A stretch of DNA of 64,000 nt, taken from the NCBI RefSeq assembly GCF_010993975.1, contig NZ_JAACZO010000022.1, positions 248,001-312,000 of the forward strand, written 5' to 3'. Origin of the DNA: Halomonas faecis. Lineage in GTDB: Bacteria > Pseudomonadota > Gammaproteobacteria > Pseudomonadales > Halomonadaceae. The position numbers and the translations under genes were made by a program. The notes under the pieces are model-generated. The model saw only the letters and a program-made list of their open reading frames with translations, was not told where the DNA came from and made no database searches. Shown here piece after piece: positions 44,011 to 53,700 of the stretch (position 1 is the stretch's first letter; every line of letters begins with the position of its first letter).

Positions 44011-45932
44011 GACGCCCTTCCTTTGGTTTTTGCCGTAAGTGAGCCGATAGCCGGCGTACGCCGCGCATTGAGCATCAATCCAACGATCGTCACACAGGCA
44101 ATCGTCGATACCAGTATCCCCTGAGTGAGAGCCACTACACCGGCTACGGCAATCGCCAGACGCTCGACGAGCTTGAGCGGACGGCGAAAGAAACCGACAT
44201 TGGCGGCACTGATCCCCACAGTGGCGACGATCATCAGCAGTACAGTGACTGCGACTCCCGGCAAGGTGTCGACCGACAGTTCCTGGAGATTGATTTCCGG
44301 GTGATAGACCCAGGCGAACGGCAGCAGAAACGCCACTACCGACAGTCGCAGTGCGCTCAGGGCGATACCCAGGGTACGTTCGCCGGTGATCGCAGCGGCG
44401 GCGAATACCGCCAGGGCCACCGGCGGCGTGATGGCGGAGAGCACAGCGTAATAGAAGACGAACAGATGAGTCTGCAGCAGTCCGATTCCCAACTCGAGAA
44501 TGGCCGGTCCGGCCACGAAGATCACCATCAGATAGGAGGCGGCGGTCGGCAGCCCCATTCCCAGCAGGATCGAACAGAAAGCCGCCAGAATCAGCGCCAG
44601 TAACAAATTGTCCTCGCCGAGCCCGACGATGGCCTGATTCAGGGTAACGCCCAGGCCAGTCACGCTCACCGCTCCGATGACGATACCGATCGCGGCACAC
44701 GAAACCAGCACCGCCAGGCCGTCGCGGCCACCATCGACCAGCACGTCGCGAACCCCGGTCAGCGACAACCGTGTCCCCGGCAGCAACATGGCAACGACCA
44801 GCACCACGGCGGCGGCGCTCATCCCGCACCAGGTTGGGGAATAGCCGACCAGCAGCAAGCCGATCAAGGTCACGAACCCCGACAACAGCACCAGTCCCTG
44901 AGACATCCGTTGCCTGTCGAAGGGGTCGTCGTCGGTTTCTTCGGGAGCGAGCCCCAGGCGCCCCGCTTCGAATGCCACGGCAGCCGAGAGAGCCAGCAAA
45001 TAGAGGAAGGCCGGCACGATCGCCGCCAGCAGAATGCTGGGGTAGGGAATGCCGGTGATCTCGGCCATGATGAAAGCCCCCACGCCCATGATCGGCGGCA
45101 GCAACTGCCCCGAGCAGGACGCCACGGCTTCCACGGCGCCGGCGAAACGGCCGTGATAGCCGGCACGCTTCATCATCGGAATGGTCAGCACACCGGTAGA
45201 CATGACGTTCGCCGGTGCCGAACCGTTGATCGATCCGAACATGGCCGAGCCCAGAATCGCTGCCTGCGCCGCTCCGGAACGCCGTCCATGTGCCAGGCGC
45301 AAGGACAGGAAGTTGAAGAAATCTCCTGCCCCGGTATGGCGCAATGCCGCTCCGAGGATCACGAACATCAGCACCACGTCGACCACGGCTCCCAGCGCAA
45401 TGCCGTAGATGCCTTGATAGCTGTAGCTGACCTCGAATACCTCATCGAGATACAGTCCCCGGTGCCCCAGCGCCCCCGGCAGCCACTCACCGAACAGCAG
45501 GTAGAGAATGGCGCCACCGCTGATCGCCACCAGCGCCCACCCTTCTACACGTCGAGCGCCTTCGAGCACCAGCAGGGTACCGACGACATAGCAGAGCATG
45601 TCCTGGGTATTGGGCAATCCTTCACGAAAAGCCGCAATATTGGCGTACTCCCTGAGATAGTAACCACTGCTGGCCAACGTCAGGGCGATCAGCAACCACG
45701 AAATGCCCTGGTCGACGGCCGGGAGACGCCGTGCCACAGGGCCTGGCTTGAGGGCAAAGGTCGCTATCAATCCCAGCATCAGGCTAACGCCATACATGAC
45801 CTGAGAGGGATAGCGCACTGCCACCGTGGTCCACAGGATGAACAGCGTCAGCGCTGCGCAGGCCACGAGCCCAAGGCCCCGCAAAGCGGGGCTCGGGCGC
45901 CAGGTCGGCTGATTGACGATTGAAGACGTCAT
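44007..45932 (-). CDS. TRAP transporter fused permease (TAXI type)
   Basis: 641 aa with about 16 hydrophobic segments: an N-terminal four-helix small-subunit part (~residues 15-130) fused to a DctM-like large subunit (~135-630). Typical large-subunit motifs are AILGSAMFGSINGSAPANVMSTG, GQLLPPIMGVGAFIMAE, and LLGMGLPTAASYLMV. Such fusions pair with TAXI-type binding proteins and use sodium gradients for secondary uptake. The binding-protein gene lies 27 bases upstream. It overlaps the lactonase gene downstream. Confidence 0.92.
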   Translation of the reverse strand: MTSSIVNQPTWRPSPALRGLGLVACAALTLFILWTTVAVRYPSQVMYGVSLMLGLIATFALKPGPVARRLPAVDQGISWLLIALTLASSGYYLREYANIAAFREGLPNTQDMLCYVVGTLLVLEGARRVEGWALVAISGGAILYLLFGEWLPGALGHRGLYLDEVFEVSYSYQGIYGIALGAVVDVVLMFVILGAALRHTGAGDFFNFLSLRLAHGRRSGAAQAAILGSAMFGSINGSAPANVMSTGVLTIPMMKRAGYHGRFAGAVEAVASCSGQLLPPIMGVGAFIMAEITGIPYPSILLAAIVPAFLYLLALSAAVAFEAGRLGLAPEETDDDPFDRQRMSQGLVLLSGFVTLIGLLLVGYSPTWCGMSAAAVVLVVAMLLPGTRLSLTGVRDVLVDGGRDGLAVLVSCAAIGIVIGAVSVTGLGVTLNQAIVGLGEDNLLLALILAAFCSILLGMGLPTAASYLMVIFVAGPAILELGIGLLQTHLFVFYYAVLSAITPPVALAVFAAAAITGERTLGIALSALRLSVVAFLLPFAWVYHPEINLQELSVDTLPGVAVTVLLMIVATVGISAANVGFFRRPLKLVERLAIAVAGVVALTQGILVSTIACVTIVGLMLNARRTPAIGSLTAKTKGRAS

Positions 45933-45959
45933 ACGGATCTCCGAGGCCTGCCGCGGCCG

Positions 45960-46964
45960 TTACTCTATCAACCCGATTTCACGGAAATAGCGTTCCGCAC
46001 CAGGATGCAAATCGGTGGTTAGGCCGGTAACCGCCTCATCCCTGCGCAGCAGAGAGAGTGCACTGCTGGTCTGCTTGATGGAGTCGAGGTTGTCCCACAG
46101 TGCACGGGTCAACGCGTAGGCGGCATCCTCGTCCATGTCGGCACGAACCGCGAACATGAACGGGAAACTCCAGAATTGGGTATCGCCATCGGCCTCGACC
46201 CGCCCTTGATAAGCCTCTTCGATTTCCTCGGCCGGGACGTTCTTCAGCAGATAATGCTCACCGGCGGTCATATACTCGCGGAACGCATCCATCTTGTCCT
46301 CGGCGGGAGAGATGAAACGCAGGTCCATGGTACGCGAGGCATTGTCGATCGCCGCCTGAGGCAGACCGCCCCACACGAAGGTGCCATCGAGGCGATTGTT
46401 GCTCATCTGAGTGAAGGCATCGCTGTAATCGATGAACTGGGTATCGACATCCTCATCGGGCGTCAGGCCATAGGCTTCGAGAAAGGCGCTGCTGACGCGC
46501 CCGGCATTCCCGCCCGGGCGGCCGATGGCGATGCTCTTGCCGGCGAGATCCTCGAAGGTCTCGATACCGCTGTCTTCGCGTACCACGTACTGGCCGGCGC
46601 TGGTACTGATCGCAAACAGTGCATTGAGATCATCATAGGATTCCCGCAATCGTTCGGGATCTTCAGCGAAATTGCCGCTGCCGTTGACCGCATCCAGGTA
46701 GTGGGGGGCGCCGATGACCGAGATATCGACGCGTTCGGATGCCAGCATGCGCAAGCCACGCACGGTGCCATTGTCCACCACGGTCAGTTGGTGATCGGCG
46801 TCTTCCCGCGCCAACAAACTGGACCAGGCCACCGCCAGTGCATAATCGTCCGAAGTCTGGGACACGGCACTGATCACGAAATCGTCGGCCTGAGCGCTGG
46901 CCATGGAAAGCCCCGTGGCTGCCAGACCGGTGGCAAGCATGCGAGTGAAGGTCTTGGTTTGCAT
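45960..46964 (-). CDS. TAXI-family TRAP solute-binding protein
   Basis: About 334 aa. Signal peptide residues 1-26 (TGLSMASAQA). The mature protein has TAXI features: VDNGTVRGLRMLASERVDISVIG, GKSIAIGRPGGNAGRVSSAFLEAYG, and FVWGGLPQAAIDN. Start ATG 46964 lies just after the GAGAG-rich purine stretch; codons upstream are not a signal peptide. TAXI proteins bind organic acids such as glutamate or dicarboxylates; ligand here unknown. The 44-base gap to the lyase gene contains a small GTCGTG/CACGAC hairpin at 47000-47015. Confidence 0.9.
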   Translation of the reverse strand: MQTKTFTRMLATGLAATGLSMASAQADDFVISAVSQTSDDYALAVAWSSLLAREDADHQLTVVDNGTVRGLRMLASERVDISVIGAPHYLDAVNGSGNFAEDPERLRESYDDLNALFAISTSAGQYVVREDSGIETFEDLAGKSIAIGRPGGNAGRVSSAFLEAYGLTPDEDVDTQFIDYSDAFTQMSNNRLDGTFVWGGLPQAAIDNASRTMDLRFISPAEDKMDAFREYMTAGEHYLLKNVPAEEIEEAYQGRVEADGDTQFWSFPFMFAVRADMDEDAAYALTRALWDNLDSIKQTSSALSLLRRDEAVTGLTTDLHPGAERYFREIGLIE

Positions 46965-47008
46965 GATGTGCTCTCTCTTTTGCGGCTGTTGTGGTTGTCG
47001 TCGTGCTG

Positions 47009-47854
47009 TCACGACTCGGCTGTTGAAGGTGGAACTTCCCGCGGCGGATGGCCACGGTAGTCCCATAGCCAGCCCTTGGGCATCGGCCCCTTGTTGCGCC
47101 CACCCTGGCACTGCTGTTCCCAGGCATGGGCGAGAATGCCCACGCTGCGGGAAAGACAGAAAAGTCCTCGCGCCAGTGGCGCTGGAAATCCGAGTTCGGC
47201 GTAGATCACGGCAGTGGCACCGTCGATGTTCAGAGGAATCGGCTTGCCCTTGTCCACCCGCAACTGGCGTTCGATCTCGCGCGCGATCCGGGCATGACGA
47301 CCGTTCACTTCACCTCGCCCAGCGGCCTCATCCACCAGGGCAAGAAGACGCGGCGCCCGCGGATCGACCGGATGAAAACGATGCCCGAAACCCGGCACGA
47401 TCTTGCCATGGCGTTCCCGCCATTCATCCAATTCCTGCCGAGTGGCATCCTCCAGCGCACTGCCCGTCTCGAGTCGTCCAGCAATCATCTGGTAGAGCCC
47501 CACCGCCTGCTCGCCGGCACCGCCGTGGATGTCATCGAGCACGTTGACCGCCGACGCCATGGCGTTGTTGAGACTACCGCCACAGGTCATGGCCATGCGG
47601 GCAATGGCAATGCTCGGCGCTTGAGGGCCGTGATCCACCGCCCCAACCAGCGTGGCCTCCAGCAGTCGAGCCTGGGTTTTCCTGGGCAGCTCGCCGCGTG
47701 TCATCAGCCAGACCATCTCCACGAAGCCGATACGACCGATCAGCTCTTCGATGGGATAACCCCGGTAACGGATCTCGCCGGGGCGCATGTCGATGATCTC
47801 GGTCTGCCACCAGTCGGCGGCCCTGGCGTCGAGCGCTTGAGCGTCTGGCATCAT
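47009..47854 (-). CDS. Citrate-synthase-like CoA lyase (short form)
   Basis: 281 aa, much shorter than citrate synthase (~370-430). It keeps all three catalytic positions: His110 in DDIHGGAGEQA, His158 in VPGFGHRFHPVDPRA and Asp211 in NIDGATAVIYAELG. This compact form corresponds to citryl-CoA lyase-type proteins that run the retro-Claisen direction, splitting a 3-hydroxyacyl-CoA such as citryl-CoA into acetyl-CoA and a 2-oxoacid. Its start overlaps the CaiB-type gene stop by four bases, so CoA activation and cleavage are encoded as a coupled pair. True substrate unknown; citramalyl-, malyl- or citryl-CoA analogues are candidates. Confidence 0.85.
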   Translation of the reverse strand: MMPDAQALDARAADWWQTEIIDMRPGEIRYRGYPIEELIGRIGFVEMVWLMTRGELPRKTQARLLEATLVGAVDHGPQAPSIAIARMAMTCGGSLNNAMASAVNVLDDIHGGAGEQAVGLYQMIAGRLETGSALEDATRQELDEWRERHGKIVPGFGHRFHPVDPRAPRLLALVDEAAGRGEVNGRHARIAREIERQLRVDKGKPIPLNIDGATAVIYAELGFPAPLARGLFCLSRSVGILAHAWEQQCQGGRNKGPMPKGWLWDYRGHPPREVPPSTAES

Positions 47855-49035
47855 TTATCTCCGGTCTCTCGGTCACACACGGGAGCCGCCTTGGCTGTCT
47901 GCAGCAAGGCGTCGTTATCGGCTCCCAAACGGGGTGGCGGAGTCATCACGCGCGGGGCCTGGCCATCGATGCGATAACCGCCGCTGACGATTTCCAGCGG
48001 GCGACCGAGGCCACTGTCGTCGAAGCGTTCGATCAGGCCACGATCACGCACCTGGGGATGGTCGAGCGCCTCGGCTACGCTATACACTGGCCCAGCCGGC
48101 ACTCCGGCAGCCACCAGCGCCTCCCACCAATGTTCGGTGGTATCGTGTTCCAGTGCCGATTCGATCAGCTCGGCCAAGGTGCGACGATGCAGGAGACGCT
48201 CCTGACGTTCGCAGAAGCGCGAATCCGATATCCACTCCGCATGCCCGACCACGCGACACAACGCTTCGAATTGCTCCTGCTTGTTGGCCGCGATGTTGAG
48301 CAGGCCATCGGCGGTGCGGAAGGTTCCGGAAGGACTGGCGGTGACGTTGTCGTTGCCCAATGGACCCGGAGCGCGACCGGCAACCAGCAGGTTCGATACG
48401 GCCCAGCCCATGGTCGAGAGCACCGACTCGAGCATCGAGACATCGATGAAATGCGCCTGGCGCTGCTTCTCGGCGAGGGCAGCATTGATCGCCATGGCCG
48501 CCGTCAAGCCACCGATGGTATCCGCCAGGGGATAGCCGACCCGATAAGGAGCATTGTCAGGGGCGCCGGTGATGCTCATCACCCCGGACATGCCCTGGAT
48601 GATCTGATCGTAGGCGGGAAAGTTGGCCAGCGGACCGTCCTGGCCGAATCCAGAGATGGCGCAATAGATCAGGCGATCATTGACCCTTTTGAGACACTCG
48701 AAATCCAGACCCAGACGTTGCATGACGCCGGGGCGAAAGTTTTCCACCAAGACGTCGGCGCTGGCGACCAGATCGAGAAACCGTGTTCTATCCTCTTCCA
48801 ACTTGAAATCCAGCGTCACCGAGCGTTTACCGGCGTTTTGCGCCAGGAACGAGACTCCCATCAGCTCACGGTTCAGCTCGGCATCGGCACCGAGTTGGCG
48901 CGCCAGGTCACCGCCTTGCGGTCGCTCCACCTTGATCACCTCGGCACCGAGATGCGCCAACTGGTGACAACAGAAGGGGCCCGCCAACACATTGGTCAAA
49001 TCCAATACGCGGACACCAGCGAGTGGCATGGACAT
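47851..49035 (-). CDS. Family III (CaiB/BaiF) CoA-transferase
   Basis: 394 aa. N-terminal LAGVRVLDLTNVLAGPF, VENFRPGVMQRLGLD, and the catalytic aspartate Asp143 in ANFPAYDQIIQGMSG are typical of formyl-CoA transferase relatives. It moves CoA from a donor such as succinyl-CoA to a carboxylic acid. ATG 49035 with GAGGG six bases upstream is preferred over ATG 49029. First gene of the IclR-divergent operon; together with the downstream lyase it can activate and cleave an imported hydroxy-acid. Confidence 0.92.
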   Translation of the reverse strand: MSMPLAGVRVLDLTNVLAGPFCCHQLAHLGAEVIKVERPQGGDLARQLGADAELNRELMGVSFLAQNAGKRSVTLDFKLEEDRTRFLDLVASADVLVENFRPGVMQRLGLDFECLKRVNDRLIYCAISGFGQDGPLANFPAYDQIIQGMSGVMSITGAPDNAPYRVGYPLADTIGGLTAAMAINAALAEKQRQAHFIDVSMLESVLSTMGWAVSNLLVAGRAPGPLGNDNVTASPSGTFRTADGLLNIAANKQEQFEALCRVVGHAEWISDSRFCERQERLLHRRTLAELIESALEHDTTEHWWEALVAAGVPAGPVYSVAEALDHPQVRDRGLIERFDDSGLGRPLEIVSGGYRIDGQAPRVMTPPPRLGADNDALLQTAKAAPVCDRETGDK

Positions 49036-49050
49036 CTTATTCCCTCTAAC

Positions 49051-49124
49051 AGAACGCGTTTCGATAGAGGGAATATAAAGCAACAATTCTGCTTTTTGCA
49101 ACGCGTTCTATCTGGCGATATACT
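49051..49124. promoter_or_regulatory. Divergent promoters and IclR operators
   Basis: Two inverted copies of AGAACGCGTT, each containing the palindrome AACGCGTT, lie at 49051-49060 and 49100-49109. The hexamer TTGCAA (49096-49101) is itself a palindrome and can serve as -35 in both directions. To the right TATACT follows after 17 bases (iclR). To the left TTATAT or TATATT follows after 17-18 bases (CoA-transferase operon). The operators overlap the iclR -35/spacer and the leftward start region, so IclR could repress both units. Confidence 0.6.
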
Positions 49125-49151
49125 AAAGTCTCATCAGGAGGAGAGAATGCG

Positions 49152-49802
49152 ATGGCGGAGCAACGCGTGGAATCCGTGGAACGCGCCTTGACCCTGCTCA
49201 ATGTCTTCCGCCCCGGCAAGGAGACTTGGAGTCTTGCCGAACTGGCCAATGAAACCGGCTTCTACAAGAGCACCATCCTGCGCCTGATGGGCTCGCTGGA
49301 ACGGTTCGCTTACGTGCAGCGCGACCGGGACGGTATCTATCGCCTGGGTCCGGCCCCGCTGCGGCTGGCCAGCCTCGGACGTCACAGCATCGACATGGAA
49401 GCCCTGGTCAGGCCGGTGCTGGAGAGCTTGCGAGACCTCACTCGTGAAACGGCATCCTTCTATATCCGTGACGGTGACGAGCGAGTATGCCTGTACCGCG
49501 CAAACGGTCGTCATGAGGTTCGCCATCACCTGGAGGAAGGGGCGCGACTGGCTCTCGGACAGGGCGCGGCTGGACGCGCACTCGCTCAAGCCCCCCCCCG
49601 ACGTGGTGAGATATTCCAATCCTTTGGGGATCGAGAACCTAGCCTGGCCGCAGTTGCCGTTCCGGTCATCGACTCCCAAGGCAAGCGACACGGCGCCCTG
49701 GCGGTTTCGGGATTGATTGATCGGTTCAGTGGTGAGGCATGCAAACGCTACGGGGAAATATTGCAAGAACTGGCCCAGCAACTGGAACGCAAGCTGGGTT
49801 AG
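49152..49802 (+). CDS. IclR-family transcriptional regulator
   Basis: 216 aa, a little short for the family (~250). N-terminal winged helix-turn-helix with LAELANETGFYKSTILRL (residues ~28-45); the effector domain (~75-210) has FYIRDGDERVCLYRANGRHEVRHHLEEG and VAVPVIDSQGKRHGALAVSG. The gene is divergent from the CoA-transferase operon and shares a bidirectional promoter/operator region with it. GGAGGAG lies 9-14 bases upstream of the start. It probably represses the catabolic genes until its effector acid appears. Confidence 0.9.
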   Translation: MAEQRVESVERALTLLNVFRPGKETWSLAELANETGFYKSTILRLMGSLERFAYVQRDRDGIYRLGPAPLRLASLGRHSIDMEALVRPVLESLRDLTRETASFYIRDGDERVCLYRANGRHEVRHHLEEGARLALGQGAAGRALAQAPPRRGEIFQSFGDREPSLAAVAVPVIDSQGKRHGALAVSGLIDRFSGEACKRYGEILQELAQQLERKLG

Positions 49803-49889
49803 CCGTCCATCCTCCTCTCGACCGGTGCCGCCATGCCATGCGTGGAGTATCATGCAGTCGATACGTCACCCGCTCTACGAGAACGATCC

Positions 49890-50657
49890 ATGCCGCGCCT
49901 CGACCAATTGCTCGTCGCCCAGGGCCTGGCCCGCTCGCGCACCCGCGCCCAGCGGCTGATCCGCCACGGCCGGGTCAGCCTGGCCGACACGGGCCGGGTG
50001 CTCGCCAAGCCCGGCGAGAGGCTTCCCGAGGAGGCGGCGCTCAGCGTGGCGGTGGACCCGGAGGAGCGCTACGTCTCACGCGCCGGGCTCAAGCTCGAGG
50101 CGCTGATCGAGGCCCTTGACCTCGACCTCGCCGGCCAACTGGTGCTGGACGTCGGCCAGTCCACCGGCGGCTTCACCGACTGCGCCCTGCGCGCCGGGGC
50201 CCGCCACGTGATCGGCGTGGAGGTGGGCCACGACCAGCTCGACGCCGAGCTACGCACTGACCCGCGAGTCACCTGCCTGGAGGGGCTCAATGCCCGGTCC
50301 ATGAGCATTGATCCGCACCTGCGCGAAGCGCTGACGGCCCAACACGCCGACGGGCCCGATCTCGCCGTGATGGACGTCTCCTTCATCTCCCAGACGCTGA
50401 TTCTGCCCGAGCTCGCGGCCTTGCTGCCGCCCGGCGGCGCGCTGGCGAGTCTGGTCAAGCCACAGTTCGAGGTGGGGCCGGAAGGCGTCAACGCCCGTGG
50501 GTTGGTCATCGATCCCGCCCGCTACGCCGAGGTTGAGGCGCGCATCCGCGCCGACTGCGCGGAGCACGGCCTGGAAATCCGCCACTGGCAGGAGAGTCCG
50601 CTGCGCGGTGGCGATGGTAACCGCGAGTTTCTGCTGCACGCCGTGAGAGGGCGCTGA
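49890..50657 (+). CDS. tlyA: TlyA-family rRNA methyltransferase/S4-domain protein
   Basis: 255 aa from ATG 49890. An N-terminal S4 RNA-binding domain (~residues 1-60, RLDQLLVAQGLARSRTRAQRLI) is followed by a Rossmann methyltransferase of the FtsJ/TlyA type: LVLDVGQSTGGFTDCALRAGA (SAM site), the catalytic K-D-K-E-like residues in LKLEAL, MDVSFIS and LVKPQFE. TlyA methylates 2'-O of rRNA in actinobacteria; the gammaproteobacterial member probably modifies ribosomal RNA as well. Often labelled hemolysin, for which there is no support here. The in-frame upstream codons lack similarity. Confidence 0.9.
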   Translation: MPRLDQLLVAQGLARSRTRAQRLIRHGRVSLADTGRVLAKPGERLPEEAALSVAVDPEERYVSRAGLKLEALIEALDLDLAGQLVLDVGQSTGGFTDCALRAGARHVIGVEVGHDQLDAELRTDPRVTCLEGLNARSMSIDPHLREALTAQHADGPDLAVMDVSFISQTLILPELAALLPPGGALASLVKPQFEVGPEGVNARGLVIDPARYAEVEARIRADCAEHGLEIRHWQESPLRGGDGNREFLLHAVRGR

Positions 50658-50740
50658 CAAACGACTGCGCTCGTAACGCGTGTAAAGCGCCCTCTGAACT
50701 TATCGGCGCCCTCCGCCCCTGTACCCGCTTTCCGACGCAA

Positions 50741-53700
50741 TCAACGCCCCGCATCCCCCGCATCGATGTCGCCGGGATCGCCCTTGGCGCCGGGCGGTGG
50801 ATGGGCCGGATCGATCACCTGCCCGCTGGGCGAGCTTTTCACGCGCTTGGCCGTACCGTCGGCTCTGTGCAGCCAGACGTCGAGCTGGTTGAAGGCGATG
50901 TCGATGCCATGCTCGGCGAACAGCTCGCCCACCCGGCAGTTGATCTCGTCGGTGGCGAAGAGTCGGTCGCCGAGGCTGTTGACGAAGATGCGTAGCTCGA
51001 AGTCCAGGGTGCTCTCCCCGTAGCTCATGAAGAATACCTGCGGCTCCGGGTCGCCGAGCACCCGCGGGTTCTCGTCGGCGGCCTCACGCAACAGACGATG
51101 CACCAGGCGATGATCGGAACCGTAGGCCACGCCGTAGTTGAGCACCACGCGGGTGATGGTGTCCGACAGCGACCAATTGATCAGTTGGTCGGTGACGAAG
51201 GTCTTGTTGGGGATGATAATCTCCTTGCGGTCGAAGTCGGTCACCGTGGTGGCGCGGATGCGGATCTTGCTCACCGTACCGGTGAGGTTGCCGAGCGTGA
51301 TGGTGTCGCCGATACGCACCGGCCGCTCGAAAAGGATGATCAGCCCCGAAACGAAGTTGGCGAATATCTCCTGCAGGCCGAAGCCCAGCCCCACGCCGAG
51401 TGCCGCCACCAGCCACTGCAGCTGGCTCCAGGCCACGCCCAGGGTGGCCAGCGCCGTGACCACCCCGCTGCCGACGATGGCATAGGAGAGCAGCGAAGTA
51501 ATGGCGTAGGCGCTGCCCTGCTTGAGTTCGAGACGCGACAGCACGCTCACTTCGAGCAGACCCGGCAGGTTGCGCGCCATCATCAGCGTTAGCAACACGA
51601 CCAGCAGCGCCGTGAAGAGGTCGGCCACCGAGAGCATGCTGTCGATCACCTCGGGCCCCTCTCCCGGTGCGGGTTCGAGCAGGGTGACCTGCTCGAGGTA
51701 GCCCAGCACCGCCAATAGGTCGGACCACACCAGATAGAGCACCACGAAAAAACCGATCATCAGGATCAGTTTCGACAGCCGCAGCGACTGCTGATTGACC
51801 TGTTCCATGTCCAGCGGCGGTTCCTCGACCACTTCCAGGCCCCCTTCTGCTCCTTCCTGTACCTGGGCACGCCGCCTCGCCAGCGCACGGCGGTAGGCCA
51901 GGCGCCGCGCCGCCACGGCCAGCCCGCGCACCACCGACGCCTCCACCAGAATCCACAGTGCCAGCAGATAGAGCGTGATGACGAAGCGCCCGACCAGGCT
52001 GAGGGCGGTGTACTCGTAGCCATAGGCGATCAGTCCAGCCAGCACCAGAGGCACTGCCGCCATGGCAAGCCCGAGCACCAATCGGAACAGCTTGACGCCG
52101 AAGAAGGGCGTATGGGCGAGGATCAACTTGGCCAGCACCACGCTCAGTGCAACGAGGCCGAGGAACAGCAGCCCAAGCGCCACGGGTCGTTGGGAGAGTT
52201 CGATCTCGGCCCCACGCGACAACGGCGCGATGAGCAGCACCGGCACCAGCGCCATTGCCAGCCACAGTAGCCACCGACGCAGGGCGGCCGCATAGCCGGC
52301 CGGCCAGTAGAAGTGCCGTGTCGCCACGCCGTCGGCCACCAGCAAACGACGCGCCCAGGCGATCACCGCCCAGGCCAAGGCAAGGTGCAACAGCGCTTCG
52401 CCGATTCCGGTTGCCAGCCCCTGGCCGCCCAACAGCAGTCCAACCCCTGCCGCCAGCAGGCCGAGCGGACCGGGCAGTGCCAGTAGCGCATTGAGGACGA
52501 TCGCCTGAGGCGTATGCCCCTGGGAGTCGCGCTTGAGGTGTCCGACCTCCTGATGCAGCCGGGCCAGCCGACGCTGGATGCGGCCCCGACTGAACGCCAG
52601 AAGCACCGCCAACAGCAGGGCAGGCAATCCCGCCAGGCCACCGGCATCGGGCACTCGCCAGTGGGCGGGAAGTACGCCACGCCACTCACCCTCGCGCCAC
52701 TCCAGCAGGAGCTTGTCAGGCAGGCTGCGCAGCCAGGCGAGATCCAGGGGCCTCGCATTGGCGATCCAGAACAGCTGCTCGTCGATGGTGGTACGCAGCT
52801 CACGACTCGTGTCCAGCAACTGTTGCTGGTTGAGCTGCAAGTCGATGGCGGCGCTGAGCATTTCGCCATACGCCTGCTCGAGTTGATCCACCAGCTCGCG
52901 GCGCCCTTGATACAGCGTCAGCAGGGATTCGATCAGCACCGGCGAGGCTTCGGCATCGGCCTCCTCCAGCCGCTGCCGGGCCAGCTGTTCGCCCTCGCGC
53001 AGCCGATCGCGCTGACGGCCGAGCTCGAACTGCTTGAGCCGCAAATCGGCGATCTCGTCTTGCAGCTCGCTGCGCACCTCCACCCGGGGCAAAGACTGGC
53101 GCTGCTCACGCAAAATGCGAGACAGCAGGATACTGCCGCGAATGGCTTCGATCTGCTCGTTGAGACTGCGTTGCAGCTGACGCACCCGCTCGAGCTGACG
53201 GCGTATCTCGAGCCCCTCACGCATCATGCGATTGCCCCGTTCGGTGGCCTGCAACAGGTCGAGGCTCATGTCGCGATTGATTTCCTGGGCGCGGGCCACC
53301 ACCGGGTGCCCGACCACGCCGTCTTCGTTGCTCACCGCCTCGGCAATGGCCTGCTCCGACTGCTCACGCTGGCGCCGGTCGATGATTCCTTGCAGCAGCG
53401 TCAGCCGCGCCTCCTGGCTGGCCACTCGCCGTTCCAGCAGGTTGCGGTGCTCCTGATCCAGCTCGCGCACACGCGTGTTGGTCGCCAGTTCCCGCTGATG
53501 CAACTGCAACATCTGCTCGGCGAGCTCGCGCTCGATGCGCAGGCGCACACGCCGCGGGTCGTCTTCGGCCACCTGGCTCTCGCCCAATTCCGCCAATCGA
53601 CGACGCACCTCATCCTGGCGCTGCATGGCCTTGCTGATCGCCTGCTGAGCGCGTTCCGGCAGCGTTTGTGCGTTGAGTAGCCGCGACGAGACGTTCGCCA

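Noticed and set aside
44011..44829. An extension of the SMP-30 protein to 588 aa
   Set aside because: The extra part is out of frame with, and on the same strand as, the TRAP permease gene; the lactonase has its own start at 44010.
47000..47015. Terminator between the lyase and TAXI genes
   Set aside because: The GTCGTG/CACGAC hairpin is only 6 bp with no T tract, overlaps the stop region, and the genes look co-transcribed.
49890..50657. Hemolysin annotation for the TlyA homologue
   Set aside because: The sequence shows an S4 domain and a SAM methyltransferase, no secretion signal or pore-forming features.
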